From Methylobacterium sp. BTF04 (GTDB lineage Bacteria; Pseudomonadota; Alphaproteobacteria; Rhizobiales; Beijerinckiaceae): a stretch of 51,768 bases of DNA. Under the pieces are notes generated by a model. That model ran no database searches. It was not told the origin of the DNA and saw only the letters and a list, made by a program, of their open reading frames with translations. This document shows, in pieces, positions 17,809 to 27,396 of this stretch. The DNA lies in NCBI RefSeq assembly GCF_010692745.1, contig NZ_JAAHTB010000032.1, positions 1 through 51,768 of the forward strand, in the 5' to 3' direction. Both the position numbers and the translations under genes were made by a program. Each line of letters starts with the position of its first letter. Within the stretch, counting starts at the first letter, position 1.

Positions 17809-18765
17809 ATGCATATCAAGCGTCGGCACGGCTGGGAGATTCCGGAGCATCTCGCGACCCCTGAAAGCGTCTTCCTCGATCGGCGCGCGTTGCTGGGCGG
17901 GGCGGCCGGACTCGCCGTCGGGTCTCTGCTCGCGCCGGGTCGCGCCTACGCCGCCGCCGATCCCACTGCCGACCTGTATCCGGCCAAGCGCAACGAGACC
18001 TACACCCTCGACCGTGCCCTGACGCCGGAGAAGTACAGCGCCGATTACAACAACTTCTACGAGTTTGGCACCTCCAAGACGGTGCTTCCGGCAGCCAACG
18101 CCCTCAAGACCCGGCCCTGGACGATCCAGATCGGCGGCCTCGTGGAGAAGCCGTTTGAGATCGGCGTCGACGAACTGATCCGCAAGATGGCCTTGGAGGA
18201 GCGGCTCTATCGCCACCGCTGCGTCGAGGCGTGGTCGATGTCGGTGCCGTGGACCGGCTTTCCCCTGTCGAAGCTCGTGGGGCTGGCCAAGCCCGCGTCC
18301 GGGGCGAAGTACATCCAGATGGAGACCTTCCTCGACAAGGCGATGGCGCCGGGCCAGCGCTCGTTCCTGTACCCGTGGCCCTATGTCGAGGGCCTGACCC
18401 TCGAAGAAGCGGCCAACGATCTCGCTTTCGTGGCCACCGGCGTTTACGGCAAGCCCCTCGCCAACCAGTTCGGCGCACCGATCCGGCTGGTCGTGCCGTG
18501 GAAGTACGGCTTCAAATCGGTAAAATCGATCGTGAAGGTCTCGTTCGTGGCCGAGCGCCCCAAGACCTTCTGGGAAGGTCTGCAGTCGGCCGAGTACGGG
18601 TTCTGGGCCAATGTGAACCCGGCCGTCTCGCATCCGCGCTGGAGCCAGGCGACGGAGCGCGTCCTCGGCAGCGATCAGCGTGTACCGACGCTGATCTACA
18701 ACGGCTACGGCGAGCAGGTGGCGGGGCTCTACAAGGGCTTGGAGAAAGAGCGGCTGTTCGTGTGA
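17809..18765 (+). CDS. msrP: Periplasmic methionine sulfoxide reductase, molybdopterin subunit
   Basis: 318 residues from the ATG at 17809 with AGGAG before it. MsrP (YedY) repairs oxidised methionines in periplasmic proteins. The N-terminus holds a Tat-type signal (DRRALLGGAAGLAVGSLLAP, cut near AYA). The oxidoreductase molybdopterin domain has the molybdenum-ligand Cys138 in YRHRCVEAWSM, and WTGFPLSKLV, FLYPWPYVEGLTLEEA and APIRLVVPWKYGFKSVKSI are characteristic. Its heme-binding membrane partner MsrQ normally lies next to it; here the next gene is a convergent LysR regulator and no msrQ is in the window, so electrons must come from a partner encoded elsewhere. Tat export is expected because the cofactor is inserted in the cytoplasm. 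Confidence 0.93.
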   Translation: MHIKRRHGWEIPEHLATPESVFLDRRALLGGAAGLAVGSLLAPGRAYAAADPTADLYPAKRNETYTLDRALTPEKYSADYNNFYEFGTSKTVLPAANALKTRPWTIQIGGLVEKPFEIGVDELIRKMALEERLYRHRCVEAWSMSVPWTGFPLSKLVGLAKPASGAKYIQMETFLDKAMAPGQRSFLYPWPYVEGLTLEEAANDLAFVATGVYGKPLANQFGAPIRLVVPWKYGFKSVKSIVKVSFVAERPKTFWEGLQSAEYGFWANVNPAVSHPRWSQATERVLGSDQRVPTLIYNGYGEQVAGLYKGLEKERLFV

Positions 18766-18776
18766 CGCCCGAGACC

Positions 18777-18805
18777 GCAGCGCTGGTCAGTATGTCCAGC
18801 GCTGC
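18777..18805. terminator. Shared hairpin between msrP and the lysR-type gene
   Basis: GCAGCGCTGG (18777-18786) pairs perfectly with 18796-18805 across a nine-base loop that contains the stop codon of the minus-strand LysR gene. It lies 11 bases after the msrP stop. There is no T-tract, so it may be a weak or Rho-assisted terminator serving both convergent genes. Confidence 0.6.
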
Positions 18806-19686
18806 GCCTTCGCCACGAGGAAATCGCGGAACGCCTGAACGCGCGCGACGGTCCGCATCTCTTCGGCGTAGACGAGGTAGCTTTCCATGTGCGGCATCTC
18901 GATGTCGCGCATGACCTGCACCAGACCGGTCTGCCCTTCCACCGCATAGTCCGGCAGGATGCCGATGCCGGCGCCGGTTTCCATCGCCTCCTGCAGGGCG
19001 GCGATGTTGTTGACGGTGAAATGGATGTTGCGCCGCTCCAGGCCTTCGCGGCCTACGGTGGCGAGCCAATGCGTCGCGAGCAGGTAGGACGGCTCATTGC
19101 CGCCGAACGAAACCAGACGGTGGTTGTCGAGATCCGCCACGGATTTCGGCTCGCCGAACCGCTTGACGTAATCCTGCGACGCGAAGGCGTGATAATGCAC
19201 GGTGAAGAGCCGGCGCTGGATCAGGTCCGGCTGCGCCGGCCGCCGCATGCGGATCGCCACGTCGGCTTCGCGCATGGCCAGATCGAGTTCCTCGTTGGTG
19301 AGGATGAGCTGGACCCGCACGTCCGGATAGAGATCGAGGAATTCGGCGACGCGCTGAGACAGCCATGAGGTGCCGAGTCCCGTCGTGGTGGTCACCTTGA
19401 GGTCGCCGGACGGGCGCTCGCTCGTCTCCACGAGGCGTGCTTTGGTGTTCTCCAGCCTCAGCTTCATGTCACGCGCGGCGCGAAACAGCAGGTCGCCCTG
19501 TTCGGTGAGGATCAGCCCGCGGGCGTGGCGGTGGAACAGGGGCGCCTTCAGTTCGCGCTCGAGGGCACTGATCTGACGGCTCACCGCCGATTGGCTCAGC
19601 CCGATATCATCGCCCGCCCGCGTGAAGCTGCCAGCTTCCGCGACATTGAGGAAGATGCGGATCTTATCCCAGTCCAAGGCGTCCAC
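18787..19686 (-). CDS. LysR-family transcriptional regulator
   Basis: About 299 residues from GTG at 19686. A TTG at 19677 has better spacing from GGGAG and gives the typical opening LDWDKIRIFLNVAEAGS, so it is a strong alternative; a long open extension upstream is not family-like. Residues about 5-65 are the winged HTH (FTRAGDDIGLSQSAVSRQIS), and the rest is the periplasmic-binding-like effector domain (GDLKVTTTTGLGTSWL; FTVNNIAALQEAMETGAGI; ILPDYAVEGQTGLVQV). It resembles single-copy rhizobial LysR proteins found near trxB, from memory. Inducer and targets are unknown. It is convergent with msrP and lies downstream of trxB on the same strand after a gene-free 244 bases that should hold its promoter. 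Confidence 0.9.
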   Translation of the reverse strand: MDALDWDKIRIFLNVAEAGSFTRAGDDIGLSQSAVSRQISALERELKAPLFHRHARGLILTEQGDLLFRAARDMKLRLENTKARLVETSERPSGDLKVTTTTGLGTSWLSQRVAEFLDLYPDVRVQLILTNEELDLAMREADVAIRMRRPAQPDLIQRRLFTVHYHAFASQDYVKRFGEPKSVADLDNHRLVSFGGNEPSYLLATHWLATVGREGLERRNIHFTVNNIAALQEAMETGAGIGILPDYAVEGQTGLVQVMRDIEMPHMESYLVYAEEMRTVARVQAFRDFLVAKAQRWTY

Positions 19687-19930
19687 TCCCGTACGCAACC
19701 CGACGCCGACCAAGTCGCCCGAAAGAACGTGACGCTTCGGCGATGCTCGCGAAAACGTCCCGTCCGGTTTCGGGTCCGGCGGACCCGACCTCCGCGTATC
19801 GCGGTTCGATCGTGTCATGCGGGAAGCGCCGACAGCCCATGCCGTCAGCGCTTAGGTTACGGGGTCGACCTTGCGATTGTCTTGCGGCCCTAGGCAAGGC
19901 GTAACATGCCGGCCCTGTGCAAAAATTCCG

Positions 19931-20905
19931 CTATTCCGCCGCCGCCTGCTGAGGTGTCTCGCCGACTTCGAGGGCTGCGATGTACTTCTCGGCGTCGAGA
20001 GCTGCCATGCACCCCATGCCGGCGGCGGTGATCGCCTGGCGGTAGATGTCGTCGGTGACGTCGCCGGCGGCATAGACACCGGGAATCACCGTGGCGGTCG
20101 AGCCGGGCTGGGTATCGATGTAGCCGCCGTGCCGCATGGAAAGCTGGCCCTCGAAGATGCCCGTCGCCGGCTGGTGGCCAATGGCGATGAACACGCCGTC
20201 GGCCTTACGCTCGACGATCTCACCGGAGCGGACATCCTTGAGACGCAGGTGGGTCACCGATGGCGGCTTCTGAGTGCCGCAGATCTCCTCGACCGCATGG
20301 TGCCACAGCACCTCGACGTTGGGATGCTTGAACAGGCGCTCCTGCAGGATGCGCTCGGCGCGGAATTCGCCCCGGCGATGGACGACAGTGACCTTGGAGG
20401 CGAGGTTGGCGAGATAGAGCGCCTCCTCCACCGCGGTGTTGCCGCCGCCGACCACGACCACTTCCTTGCCGCGGAAGAAGAACCCGTCGCAGGTGGCGCA
20501 GGCGGACACCCCGAAGCCCTGGAACTTCGCCTCGGAGGGAAGGCCGAGCCACTTGGCCTGCGCCCCGGTGGCGATGATGAGCGCATCGCAGGTGTAGGTC
20601 TCGCCGGAATCGGCCTCGAGCCGGAACGGGCGAACCTGGAGGTCGACCTTGGTGATGTACTCGGACACGATAATGGTGCCGACATGCTCGGCCTGCGCCC
20701 GCATCTGCTCCATCAGCCAGGGACCCTGGATGGCCTCGGCGAAGCCCGGATAGTTCTCGACATCGGTGGTGATCATGAGCTGGCCGCCCGGCTGGAAGCC
20801 GGAAATGAGCAGCGGCTCGACCATGGCGCGGGCGGCGTAGATCGCCGCAGTATAGCCGGCCGGCCCAGATCCGATGATGATCAGCTTGGAATGGGTGTGC
20901 GCCAT
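19931..20905 (-). CDS. trxB: Thioredoxin-disulfide reductase
   Basis: 324 residues. Reduces thioredoxin with NADPH through FAD and a redox disulfide. Motifs: [18 protein letters not shown] (FAD), [16 protein letters not shown], the active-site [11 protein letters not shown] at about residue 136, the NADPH fold [15 protein letters not shown] with HRRGEFRA, and the C-terminal [19 protein letters not shown]. Length is that of the low-molecular-weight bacterial enzyme. It is preceded on the same strand, 29 bases away, by the ELM1-like gene. It is a contrast to the trxB-like fusion at 49.5 kb, which lacks the CxxC. Confidence 0.97.
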   Translation of the reverse strand: MAHTHSKLIIIGSGPAGYTAAIYAARAMVEPLLISGFQPGGQLMITTDVENYPGFAEAIQGPWLMEQMRAQAEHVGTIIVSEYITKVDLQVRPFRLEADSGETYTCDALIIATGAQAKWLGLPSEAKFQGFGVSACATCDGFFFRGKEVVVVGGGNTAVEEALYLANLASKVTVVHRRGEFRAERILQERLFKHPNVEVLWHHAVEEICGTQKPPSVTHLRLKDVRSGEIVERKADGVFIAIGHQPATGIFEGQLSMRHGGYIDTQPGSTATVIPGVYAAGDVTDDIYRQAITAAGMGCMAALDAEKYIAALEVGETPQQAAAE

Positions 20906-20934
20906 GGTACGTCGTCTCCGTCAGCCTGAACGTT

Positions 20935-21966
20935 TTAGGACCACAGCGCACGATGCGCTGCGTAGGCCCTGGCCATCGCCTCGGCGATGGCCGGCGTCGC
21001 ATCGAGGGGCTGGTAGTGCAATTCTTCGAGTCGGCCGATGAAAGGCTTGAGGGCGCCTGCCATCGCCAAGCCGGCGAACAGCCGTCTGTGCCGAATATAG
21101 GTCTTGGGTAGGTCGAACAGCAGCACCGGTGCCCCGGTGCTCACCGCCTCTCCGACCATGTTGGCCGAATCGGATGTGACCACGATGGATTCGGCCAGGG
21201 CCAGCATCGCGATATAGGGATTCTCGCCGCTTCCATCCCAGAAGAATCCGCCCTTCGCCGCCACCAGCTTGCGCAACGCCTCGCGCAGGTTCTGCGGCGT
21301 GCGTCGGGACACGGTGAGCATCAGCGAACACCCGCCCTCGGCGAGCTTGGTGAGGTCGCGCACGAGCCGGCGCATGTCCGCGGGACGGTAGCTGAGGTGA
21401 CGGCTGTCGCCGCCGATCAGAACGGCGATGCGCGGCCAGGCGAGACCATCGAGACGCGGATCGGGATGCACGCGCGCCGCCGCGAGGCGTCGCGCGGAAA
21501 CCTGGTGTGGGGCGGTCAACGTCGTGAAGACGTTGGGACCGCGCAGATCGTCATAGTCCGGCACCCAGACGAAGTTCGCAGTGTCGTGGCCGGTGCGCGG
21601 GTCCTTGAGGAAGGCCGTAAAGGTCCGCCCGTTGGAGGCCTTCCGCACGGCGCGCAGATACGGCACCGAGCGGCGGCCCGAGGCGATCAGAATATCGGGG
21701 AAGGGCCCCGACAGCACACCACCGCTCCGGCCGGGCCGATCACGCGGATCGACCGGCCCCCACGGCGCCATCCAGCCGAACGGAGGACGAGGCGCGATAT
21801 GCCGGGTCTCGAAGCGCAACCCCAGCGCTTCGGCGAGGCCGATGCATTGGTTCTCGTCGCCGGCCTTGCCGTCGGTGACGATCCAGGTGGTCGCCCGGTT
21901 CAAATCGAGAGGGGGAGACGGCACGGGTGCGCCGGAGGCTGACATCATGGCGGACGCTGCCGACAT
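20935..21966 (-). CDS. ELM1-family (DUF1022) protein, glycosyltransferase-like fold
   Basis: About 343 residues from the ATG at 21966; other starts are 21948, 21945 or 22017, and no Shine-Dalgarno separates them clearly. Motifs: WIVTDGKAGDENQCIGLAEAL, LIASGRRSVPYLRAV, FVWVPDYDDLRGPNVFTTL, LIGGDSRHLSY and the C-terminal TSDSANMVGEAVSTGAPVLL, RHRRLFAGLAMAG. The family is named after plant ELM1, which recruits the fission GTPase to mitochondria; the bacterial fold resembles GT-B glycosyltransferases, and the last motif looks like a nucleotide-sugar site. It follows an exported protein gene by 13 bases and precedes trxB, implying a run of co-transcribed minus-strand genes. A cell-envelope glycosyl transfer role is inference only. 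Confidence 0.85.
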   Translation of the reverse strand: MSAASAMMSASGAPVPSPPLDLNRATTWIVTDGKAGDENQCIGLAEALGLRFETRHIAPRPPFGWMAPWGPVDPRDRPGRSGGVLSGPFPDILIASGRRSVPYLRAVRKASNGRTFTAFLKDPRTGHDTANFVWVPDYDDLRGPNVFTTLTAPHQVSARRLAAARVHPDPRLDGLAWPRIAVLIGGDSRHLSYRPADMRRLVRDLTKLAEGGCSLMLTVSRRTPQNLREALRKLVAAKGGFFWDGSGENPYIAMLALAESIVVTSDSANMVGEAVSTGAPVLLFDLPKTYIRHRRLFAGLAMAGALKPFIGRLEELHYQPLDATPAIAEAMARAYAAHRALWS

Positions 21967-21979
21967 TGAGACGCTCGCG

Positions 21980-22495
21980 TCAATCGGTGGGCAAGGCCCG
22001 GCGTAGCCATCCCGCATAATGTTCGGCGATGGCTGTCACGCGCCGGCGCTCGGATTCGGTATCATACCACGCGCCGCCGGAGCTCGCGGGCAGGGCGGAC
22101 AATTGCGGATGCCGAGCGAGGACCTCGCCCCGCGCCCCAATGAGCAGGGCCTCACCGTCGAGATAGTCGCTCTGAGACCCGCCACCGAAGCCGTGACGGC
22201 CGCCACCACCACCGACATAGGGATTCATCGACAAGCCCTTGATCCGCACCACGAGGATCGGGCCGCGGTCACCGAGCCGATCGGCGAAAGCGTCCTTGAG
22301 CGCCGCCAGCAGGTCCGACCGCAAAGCCTCGGCCTGGAGGCCGTTGCCCTGCGCGATCAGCGGCTGCACGTCGACACGAATCGCCGACAGGCGGGCCGCC
22401 TCGAAAGGTGCGGCCCCCTGTGCGAAGGCAGGCCCGGCCAAGGCGAAGACCCCAACAAGCAGGCCGAGGACCGTCCGGCGCCCGGTGGTGCGCAT
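21980..22495 (-). CDS. Exported protein of unknown function
   Basis: 171 residues. Residues 1-26 are a signal peptide (TVLGLLVGVFALAGPAFAQ). The mature part has VDVQPLIAQGNGLQAEALR, DRGPILVVRIKGLSMNPYVGG with a Gly/His-rich loop (GGGGGRHGFGGG), SDYLDGEALLIGARGEVLA and a C-terminal AIAEHYAGWLRRALP. The pattern is like the small periplasmic or lipoprotein-like DUF4136-type folds, but no lipobox Cys is present and I do not recognise the family. It lies 11 bases downstream of greA and 13 bases before the ELM1-like gene, so it is probably co-transcribed with both. Confidence 0.75.
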   Translation of the reverse strand: MRTTGRRTVLGLLVGVFALAGPAFAQGAAPFEAARLSAIRVDVQPLIAQGNGLQAEALRSDLLAALKDAFADRLGDRGPILVVRIKGLSMNPYVGGGGGRHGFGGGSQSDYLDGEALLIGARGEVLARHPQLSALPASSGGAWYDTESERRRVTAIAEHYAGWLRRALPTD

Positions 22496-22506
22496 CGTCG
22501 GAAGAC

Positions 22507-22989
22507 TCAGACGCCGTACTGGACGCCGACGACCTCGTAGGACTTGCCGCCACCCGGCGTCGTGACCTCGACGGTGTCACCCACACCTTTGCCGATCAGC
22601 GCACGTGCGATCGGCGAGGTGATCGAGACGAGACCCGAACGCACATCCGCCTCCGGCTCGCCCACGAGCTGGTAGGTCTTCTCTTCGTCCGTATCCTCGT
22701 CGACGAGGCGGACGGTGGCGCCGAACTTGATCTTGGTGCCCGACAGCTTGGTGACGTCGATCACCTCGGCGCGCGAGATCATGCTCTCGAGCTCGAGTAC
22801 ACGGCCCTCGTTGTGGGACTGCGCCTCCTTGGCAGCGTGGTATTCGGCGTTCTCCGACAAGTCGCCGAGCGCACGGGCCTCGGAGATCGCCAAGATGATG
22901 CGTTGACGCTCCACCTGCTGGCGATGCTTCAACTCCGCCTCGAGCGCTGCATAGCCGCGCACCGTCATCGGAACCTTGTCTATGGTCAT
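22507..22989 (-). CDS. greA: Transcription elongation factor GreA
   Basis: 160 residues from the ATG at 22989. Rescues backtracked RNA polymerase by stimulating transcript cleavage through the secondary channel. The N-terminal coiled coil (about 1-75) includes [19 protein letters not shown] with the acidic tip [13 protein letters not shown]; the C-terminal FKBP-like domain has [22 protein letters not shown] and [18 protein letters not shown]. Length fits GreA and the C-terminal signature excludes GreB. It sits 120 bases after carB on the same strand. The gap contains a compound hairpin, so greA may have its own promoter or be reached by readthrough. Confidence 0.97.
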   Translation of the reverse strand: MTIDKVPMTVRGYAALEAELKHRQQVERQRIILAISEARALGDLSENAEYHAAKEAQSHNEGRVLELESMISRAEVIDVTKLSGTKIKFGATVRLVDEDTDEEKTYQLVGEPEADVRSGLVSITSPIARALIGKGVGDTVEVTTPGGGKSYEVVGVQYGV

Positions 22990-23010
22990 CGTCTCGCGCC
23001 ACAATGAATA

Positions 23011-23045
23011 GGCCCGGTCAGGAGCACCTTCGCTCCCTCCGGGCC
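23011..23045 (-). other. Compound hairpin in the carB-greA gap
   Basis: An outer stem GGCCCGG (23011-23017) with CCGGGCC (23039-23045) encloses an inner stem GGAGC/GCTCC (23021-23025 and 23032-23036). On the minus strand it follows TCTAATTTT and precedes TATTCATTG, about 65 bases after the carB stop and 20 bases before the greA start. It could act as a weak terminator for carB or as a leader structure for greA; there is no T-tract after it in the minus direction. Confidence 0.5.
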
Positions 23046-23109
23046 AAAATTAGATGAGCCGGAACTTCAGCGTCGCTGCCCCGTACGATACGGAAAGCAG
23101 TTGGGCGCC

Positions 23110-26100
23110 TCAGGCCGAGAAGTATTCTTGCAGAGCGCGGACTTCGAGATCGCCTTCGAGATAGGCTTTGATCCCTTCAGCCGCTGCCATCGCCCCAGCC
23201 AAGGTGGTATAATACGGCACCTTATGCAAGAGGGCCGCCCGCCGGAGCGAACGGGAGTCGGACAGAGCGCCGGCGCCCTCGGTGGTGTTGAACACCAGTT
23301 GGATGTCGCCGTTCTTGATCGAATCGACCACGTGCGGACGGCCTTCCAGCACCTTGTTCACACGCTCGGTGGGCACGCCGTTCTCGGTGAGGTAGCGCTG
23401 CGTCCCGCTCGTTGCGACGATGACGAAGCCGAGTTCCGACAGCGTGCGGATCGCCGGCAGGATGCGCGACTTGTCGGCATCACGCACCGATACGAATACC
23501 GATCCGCTCTTGGGCACCAGCGTTCCCGAGCCGAGCTGGCTCTTGGCGAAGGCGACTCCGAAGCTTCGGTCGAGGCCGATGACCTCGCCGGTGGAGCGCA
23601 TTTCCGGCCCGAGCAAGACGTCGACGCCGGGAAAGCGCGCGAACGGGAACACCGCTTCCTTGACGGCGATGTGATCGAGCACTTTCGCCTTCAAGCCGAA
23701 GCTCGCCAGGGGCTCGCCGGCCATGACCCGGGCAGCGATCTTGGCGATGGGCTCGCCGATGACCTTGGCGACGAACGGCACGGTCCGCGAGGCGCGCGGG
23801 TTCACCTCCAGCACGTAGATCGCGCCGTCCTTGATGGCGTACTGGACGTTCATCAGGCCGCCGACCTTGAGCGCCAGAGCCATGGCCTTAGTCTGCCGCT
23901 CCAGCTCGTCGATGATCTCAGGCGAGAGCGAGCGCGAGGGCAGCGAGCAAGCCGAATCGCCCGAATGGATGCCCGCCTCCTCGATGTGCTCCATGATGCC
24001 GGCGATGAACACATCGTGCCCGTCGCAGATCGCATCGACGTCGATCTCGATGGCGTCGGACAGGTAGCGGTCGAACAGGAGCGGGTTCTTGCCCAGAACC
24101 GTGTTGATCTGGCCGGTCTTGTCGTTGGGGTAACGCGCCTTCACGTCGGACGGGATCAGGCTCGGCAGGGTGTCGAGGAGATAGTCGGCGAACTGCACCT
24201 CGTCGCGGATGATCGCCATGGCGCGGCCGCCGAGCACGTAGCTCGGACGCACCACGAAGGGCAGGCCGAGATCGGCCGCGATGAGGCGGCTCTGCTCCAC
24301 CGAATAAGCGATGCCGTTCTTGGGCTGCTTCATCCCGAGCTTGTCGAGGAGGCGCTTAAACTGATCGCGGTCCTCGGCGAGGTCGATGGCGTCGGGCGAG
24401 GTGCCGAGGATCGGCACGCCGGCCGCTTCCAGGGCGCGCGCGAGCTTGAGCGGGGTCTGGCCGCCGAACTGGACGATGACGCCGTGCAGCGTCCCGGCCT
24501 GGCGCTCGGTCTCGATGATCTCGAGGACATCCTCCTCCGTCAGCGGCTCGAAATAGAGCCGGTCGGAGGTGTCGTAATCCGTCGACACCGTCTCCGGGTT
24601 GCAATTGACCATGATGGTCTCGTAGCCGGCTTCCGTCAGCGCGAAGCAGGCGTGGCAGCAACAATAGTCGAACTCGATGCCCTGGCCGATCCGGTTCGGG
24701 CCGCCGCCGAGGATGATCACCTTCTTCGCATCGGTCGGCTGGGCCTCGTCGACCACGGTGCCGGCGAACGGCGCCACGTAGGTCGAGTACATGTAGGCCG
24801 TAGGCGCCTTGAACTCAGCGGCGCAGGTGTCGATGCGCTTGAAGACCGGACGGACTCCGAGGGCGCGGCGGTTCGCGCGGACGATATCCTCATCGGTCTT
24901 CGCCAGAACGGCGAGGCGGGCATCCGAGAAGCCGGCAGCCTTGAGCTGACGCAGGGCACCGGGCGTCGTCGGGATGCCGTGGGCCTTCACCCGGTTCTCG
25001 AGGTCGATGATGCCTTGAAGCTGCTCGAGGAACCACGGGTCGATCTTGCAGGAGGCGTGGACCTCGGCATGGCTGACGCCGAGGCGCAGCGCCTGGCCGA
25101 CCTTGAGCAGTCGGTCGGGGGTCGGGGTGCCGAGAGCAGCCTTGATCGCGTTGTGGTCGTCGCCCTTGCCGAGGCCCTCGATCTCGATGTCGTCGAGGCC
25201 GGTGAGACCGGTCTCCAGCGAGCGCAGCGCCTTCTGGAGCGATTCGGCAAAGCAGCGGCCGATCGCCATCGCCTCGCCCACCGACTTCATCGCCGTGGTC
25301 AGGGTCGGCTCGGCGCCCGGGAATTTCTCGAAGGCGAAGCGCGGGATCTTGGTGACGACGTAGTCGATCGACGGCTCGAACGAGGCCGGGGTCGCGCCGC
25401 CGGTGATGTCGTTGGCGATCTCGTCGAGGGTGTAGCCCACGGCGAGCTTGGCCGCGACCTTGGCGATGGGGAAGCCCGTGGCCTTCGATGCGAGGGCGGA
25501 GGACCGCGACACGCGCGGGTTCATCTCGATGACGATCATGCGGCCGGTGGCCGGGTCGATGGCGAACTGGACGTTCGAGCCACCGGTCTCGACGCCGATC
25601 TCGCGGAGGACCGCGAGTGAGGCGTCGCGCATCACCTGGTATTCCTTGTCGGTCAGCGTCAGCGCCGGTGCGACAGTGATGGAATCGCCGGTATGGACGC
25701 CCATCGGGTCGATGTTCTCGATGGAGCAGACGATGATGCAGTTGTCGTTCTTATCGCGAACGACCTCCATCTCGTACTCTTTCCAGCCGAGCACGCTCTC
25801 CTCGATCAGGACCTCGTTGGTGGGCGACGCGTCGATGCCGCGCTCGACGATGTCGAGGAACTCCTCGCGATTGTAGGCGATGCCACCGCCGGTGCCGCCC
25901 ATGGTGAAGGACGGGCGAATGATCGCCGGCAGGCCGACCTCGGCCAGCGCGATCAGCGCCTGCCCGATGGCGTGCTCGCCGTAGCGCTTGCGCCGCTCGG
26001 ATTCGCCCGCATGCCACTTCTTCTCGAAAGCGGCGAGGGCGGTTTTCAGCGACTCGCCCTGGTTGGCGGCCTCCATCTTGGCGATTTCGCCGAGATAGCG

Positions 26101-26595
26101 CTCGCGATCGGCTTTCTTGGCGGCGGATGCGTTGGCCACTGCGGATTTGGGCGTCTCCAGCCCGATCTTCGTCATCGCGTCGCGAAACAGATGGCGATCC
26201 TCGGCCTTGTCGATGGCCTCCGCCGTCGCGCCGATCATCTGCACGTCGAACTTTTCGAGGGTGCCCATCTTCTTGAGCGACAGCGCGCAGTTCAGCGCGG
26301 TCTGTCCGCCCATGGTCGGCAGCAGCGCGAAGCCGCCGGGAATGACGTTTCGCTCCTTCTCGATGATCTTGGTGACGATCTCCGGGGTGATCGGCTCGAC
26401 ATAGGTGGCGTCGGCCATGTCCGGGTCGGTCATGATCGTGGCCGGGTTCGAATTCACCAGCACGATCCGGTAGCCCTCCTCGCGGAGCGCCTTGCAGGCC
26501 TGGGTGCCGGAATAATCGAATTCGCACGCCTGGCCGATGACGATCGGCCCCGCACCGATGATCAGGATCGTGGAAATGTCGGTGCGTTTCGGCAT
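23110..26595 (-). CDS. carB: Carbamoyl-phosphate synthase large subunit
   Basis: 1161 residues. Makes carbamoyl phosphate from bicarbonate, ammonia delivered by CarA, and two ATP for arginine and pyrimidine synthesis. Two homologous ATP-grasp halves are visible: the first opens [18 protein letters not shown] and contains [16 protein letters not shown] and [20 protein letters not shown]; the second starts near residue 620 with [18 protein letters not shown], with [12 protein letters not shown] and [13 protein letters not shown]. The C-terminal MGS-like regulatory domain begins near 1030 ([13 protein letters not shown]). Compared with Escherichia coli there is an extra block of about 50 residues near 150-205, charged and helical, before the first grasp loop; rhizobial CarB proteins share such an insert (from memory). 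carA is not adjacent but lies 2.5 kb upstream. Confidence 0.97.
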   Translation of the reverse strand: MPKRTDISTILIIGAGPIVIGQACEFDYSGTQACKALREEGYRIVLVNSNPATIMTDPDMADATYVEPITPEIVTKIIEKERNVIPGGFALLPTMGGQTALNCALSLKKMGTLEKFDVQMIGATAEAIDKAEDRHLFRDAMTKIGLETPKSAVANASAAKKADRERYLGEIAKMEAANQGESLKTALAAFEKKWHAGESERRKRYGEHAIGQALIALAEVGLPAIIRPSFTMGGTGGGIAYNREEFLDIVERGIDASPTNEVLIEESVLGWKEYEMEVVRDKNDNCIIVCSIENIDPMGVHTGDSITVAPALTLTDKEYQVMRDASLAVLREIGVETGGSNVQFAIDPATGRMIVIEMNPRVSRSSALASKATGFPIAKVAAKLAVGYTLDEIANDITGGATPASFEPSIDYVVTKIPRFAFEKFPGAEPTLTTAMKSVGEAMAIGRCFAESLQKALRSLETGLTGLDDIEIEGLGKGDDHNAIKAALGTPTPDRLLKVGQALRLGVSHAEVHASCKIDPWFLEQLQGIIDLENRVKAHGIPTTPGALRQLKAAGFSDARLAVLAKTDEDIVRANRRALGVRPVFKRIDTCAAEFKAPTAYMYSTYVAPFAGTVVDEAQPTDAKKVIILGGGPNRIGQGIEFDYCCCHACFALTEAGYETIMVNCNPETVSTDYDTSDRLYFEPLTEEDVLEIIETERQAGTLHGVIVQFGGQTPLKLARALEAAGVPILGTSPDAIDLAEDRDQFKRLLDKLGMKQPKNGIAYSVEQSRLIAADLGLPFVVRPSYVLGGRAMAIIRDEVQFADYLLDTLPSLIPSDVKARYPNDKTGQINTVLGKNPLLFDRYLSDAIEIDVDAICDGHDVFIAGIMEHIEEAGIHSGDSACSLPSRSLSPEIIDELERQTKAMALALKVGGLMNVQYAIKDGAIYVLEVNPRASRTVPFVAKVIGEPIAKIAARVMAGEPLASFGLKAKVLDHIAVKEAVFPFARFPGVDVLLGPEMRSTGEVIGLDRSFGVAFAKSQLGSGTLVPKSGSVFVSVRDADKSRILPAIRTLSELGFVIVATSGTQRYLTENGVPTERVNKVLEGRPHVVDSIKNGDIQLVFNTTEGAGALSDSRSLRRAALLHKVPYYTTLAGAMAAAEGIKAYLEGDLEVRALQEYFSA

Positions 26596-26779
26596 CGGGC
26601 GCCTTGGCTTGCGGGCACGCGCGCCCGGCCTCGCGAAGTACCGGAGCCGGTACGGGCGAAGGGGCGCGGAGTGGCGAGGATTATCGTTGACCTCGGCACT
26701 TACACGCAGGCGGCAAGGTTTGGAAGAGTGGGCCTACGCAGAGTGGGGGAGGGCGCAGGACGTCCTTCCGAAGTCTGGC

Positions 26780-27157
26780 TCAGAGACCGACGTAGAGAGC
26801 CGCCACCGCACGATCGATGGAGAGATAGAAGATGCCGAAAGCGACGAGCGCTGCGGCAGCGAACTCGATAGCGGCGTTCGATAGGGTCTGGCTGCGGCGC
26901 AGGATCTCGCGGCCGAAGTACAGGCTGACCCAGGCGATGGTGAGCACCGCGGGGAGGATGAACAGGAACGACCAGGTGCTCTCGACGCGGTCGAGACCGG
27001 CGCCCGGCTCGATCAGCGCCCGGATGTTGCGCACCCAGGGCGCATAGCAGGCCGAATACAGGGCCGTCATCCAGGCCAGGCCGACCGCGACGCCGAGATG
27101 GAAGGTGAAGATGCGATGCAGGCGCGAGAAGTCGTCGCGCGCGTCGTCGAACGTCAT
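26780..27157 (-). CDS. Small polytopic membrane protein, unknown function
   Basis: 125 residues from the ATG at 27157, which has GGAG seven bases before it; an ATG at 27172 is also open. Three hydrophobic spans are apparent: about 18-40 (FHLGVAVGLAWMTALYSACY), about 63-85 (STWSFLFILPAVLTIAWVSLYF) and about 98-120 (AAIEFAAAALVAFGIFYLSI). The N-terminal MTFDDARDDFSRLHRIF is cytosolic and charged. The family is not recognised. It is transcribed toward carB with a 184-base gap and diverges from the small secreted protein gene at 27397. Confidence 0.65.
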   Translation of the reverse strand: MTFDDARDDFSRLHRIFTFHLGVAVGLAWMTALYSACYAPWVRNIRALIEPGAGLDRVESTWSFLFILPAVLTIAWVSLYFGREILRRSQTLSNAAIEFAAAALVAFGIFYLSIDRAVAALYVGL

Positions 27158-27223
27158 GTGGAAACTCCGCATTCGTCGAAGAATTGGCCCGGCGACGATC
27201 CTTCGAACGTCGTCGTTAGCGGG

Positions 27224-27233
27224 CCGTTAACGG
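27224..27233. promoter_or_regulatory. Palindrome in a divergent intergenic region
   Basis: CCGTTAACGG is a perfect 10-base palindrome located between the divergent genes starting at 27157 (minus) and 27397 (plus). A related CGTTAGCG lies immediately before it. It is a candidate operator; nothing shows binding. Confidence 0.25.
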
Positions 27234-27396
27234 CGCGGGAGATGCAATCCAATGCCGGGTTTTTTGTGACGGAGCCGCGGGATGCGATGCCGGTAACAGT
27301 CGGCCTAGGCATTTAGTCTCTACCATATCCGAGTCATGACAGACAGCGGTCCCGGATCGATCCTCCTCCCGTTCCAACCTCGTGGAGGAAGATCTG

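Noticed and set aside
23101..25620. A long plus-strand open frame of 839 codons opposite carB
   Set aside because: It is antisense to a certain gene. Its product is a His/Arg/Asp/Gly/Val-rich chain without family features, as expected when high third-position GC removes stops from the opposite strand.
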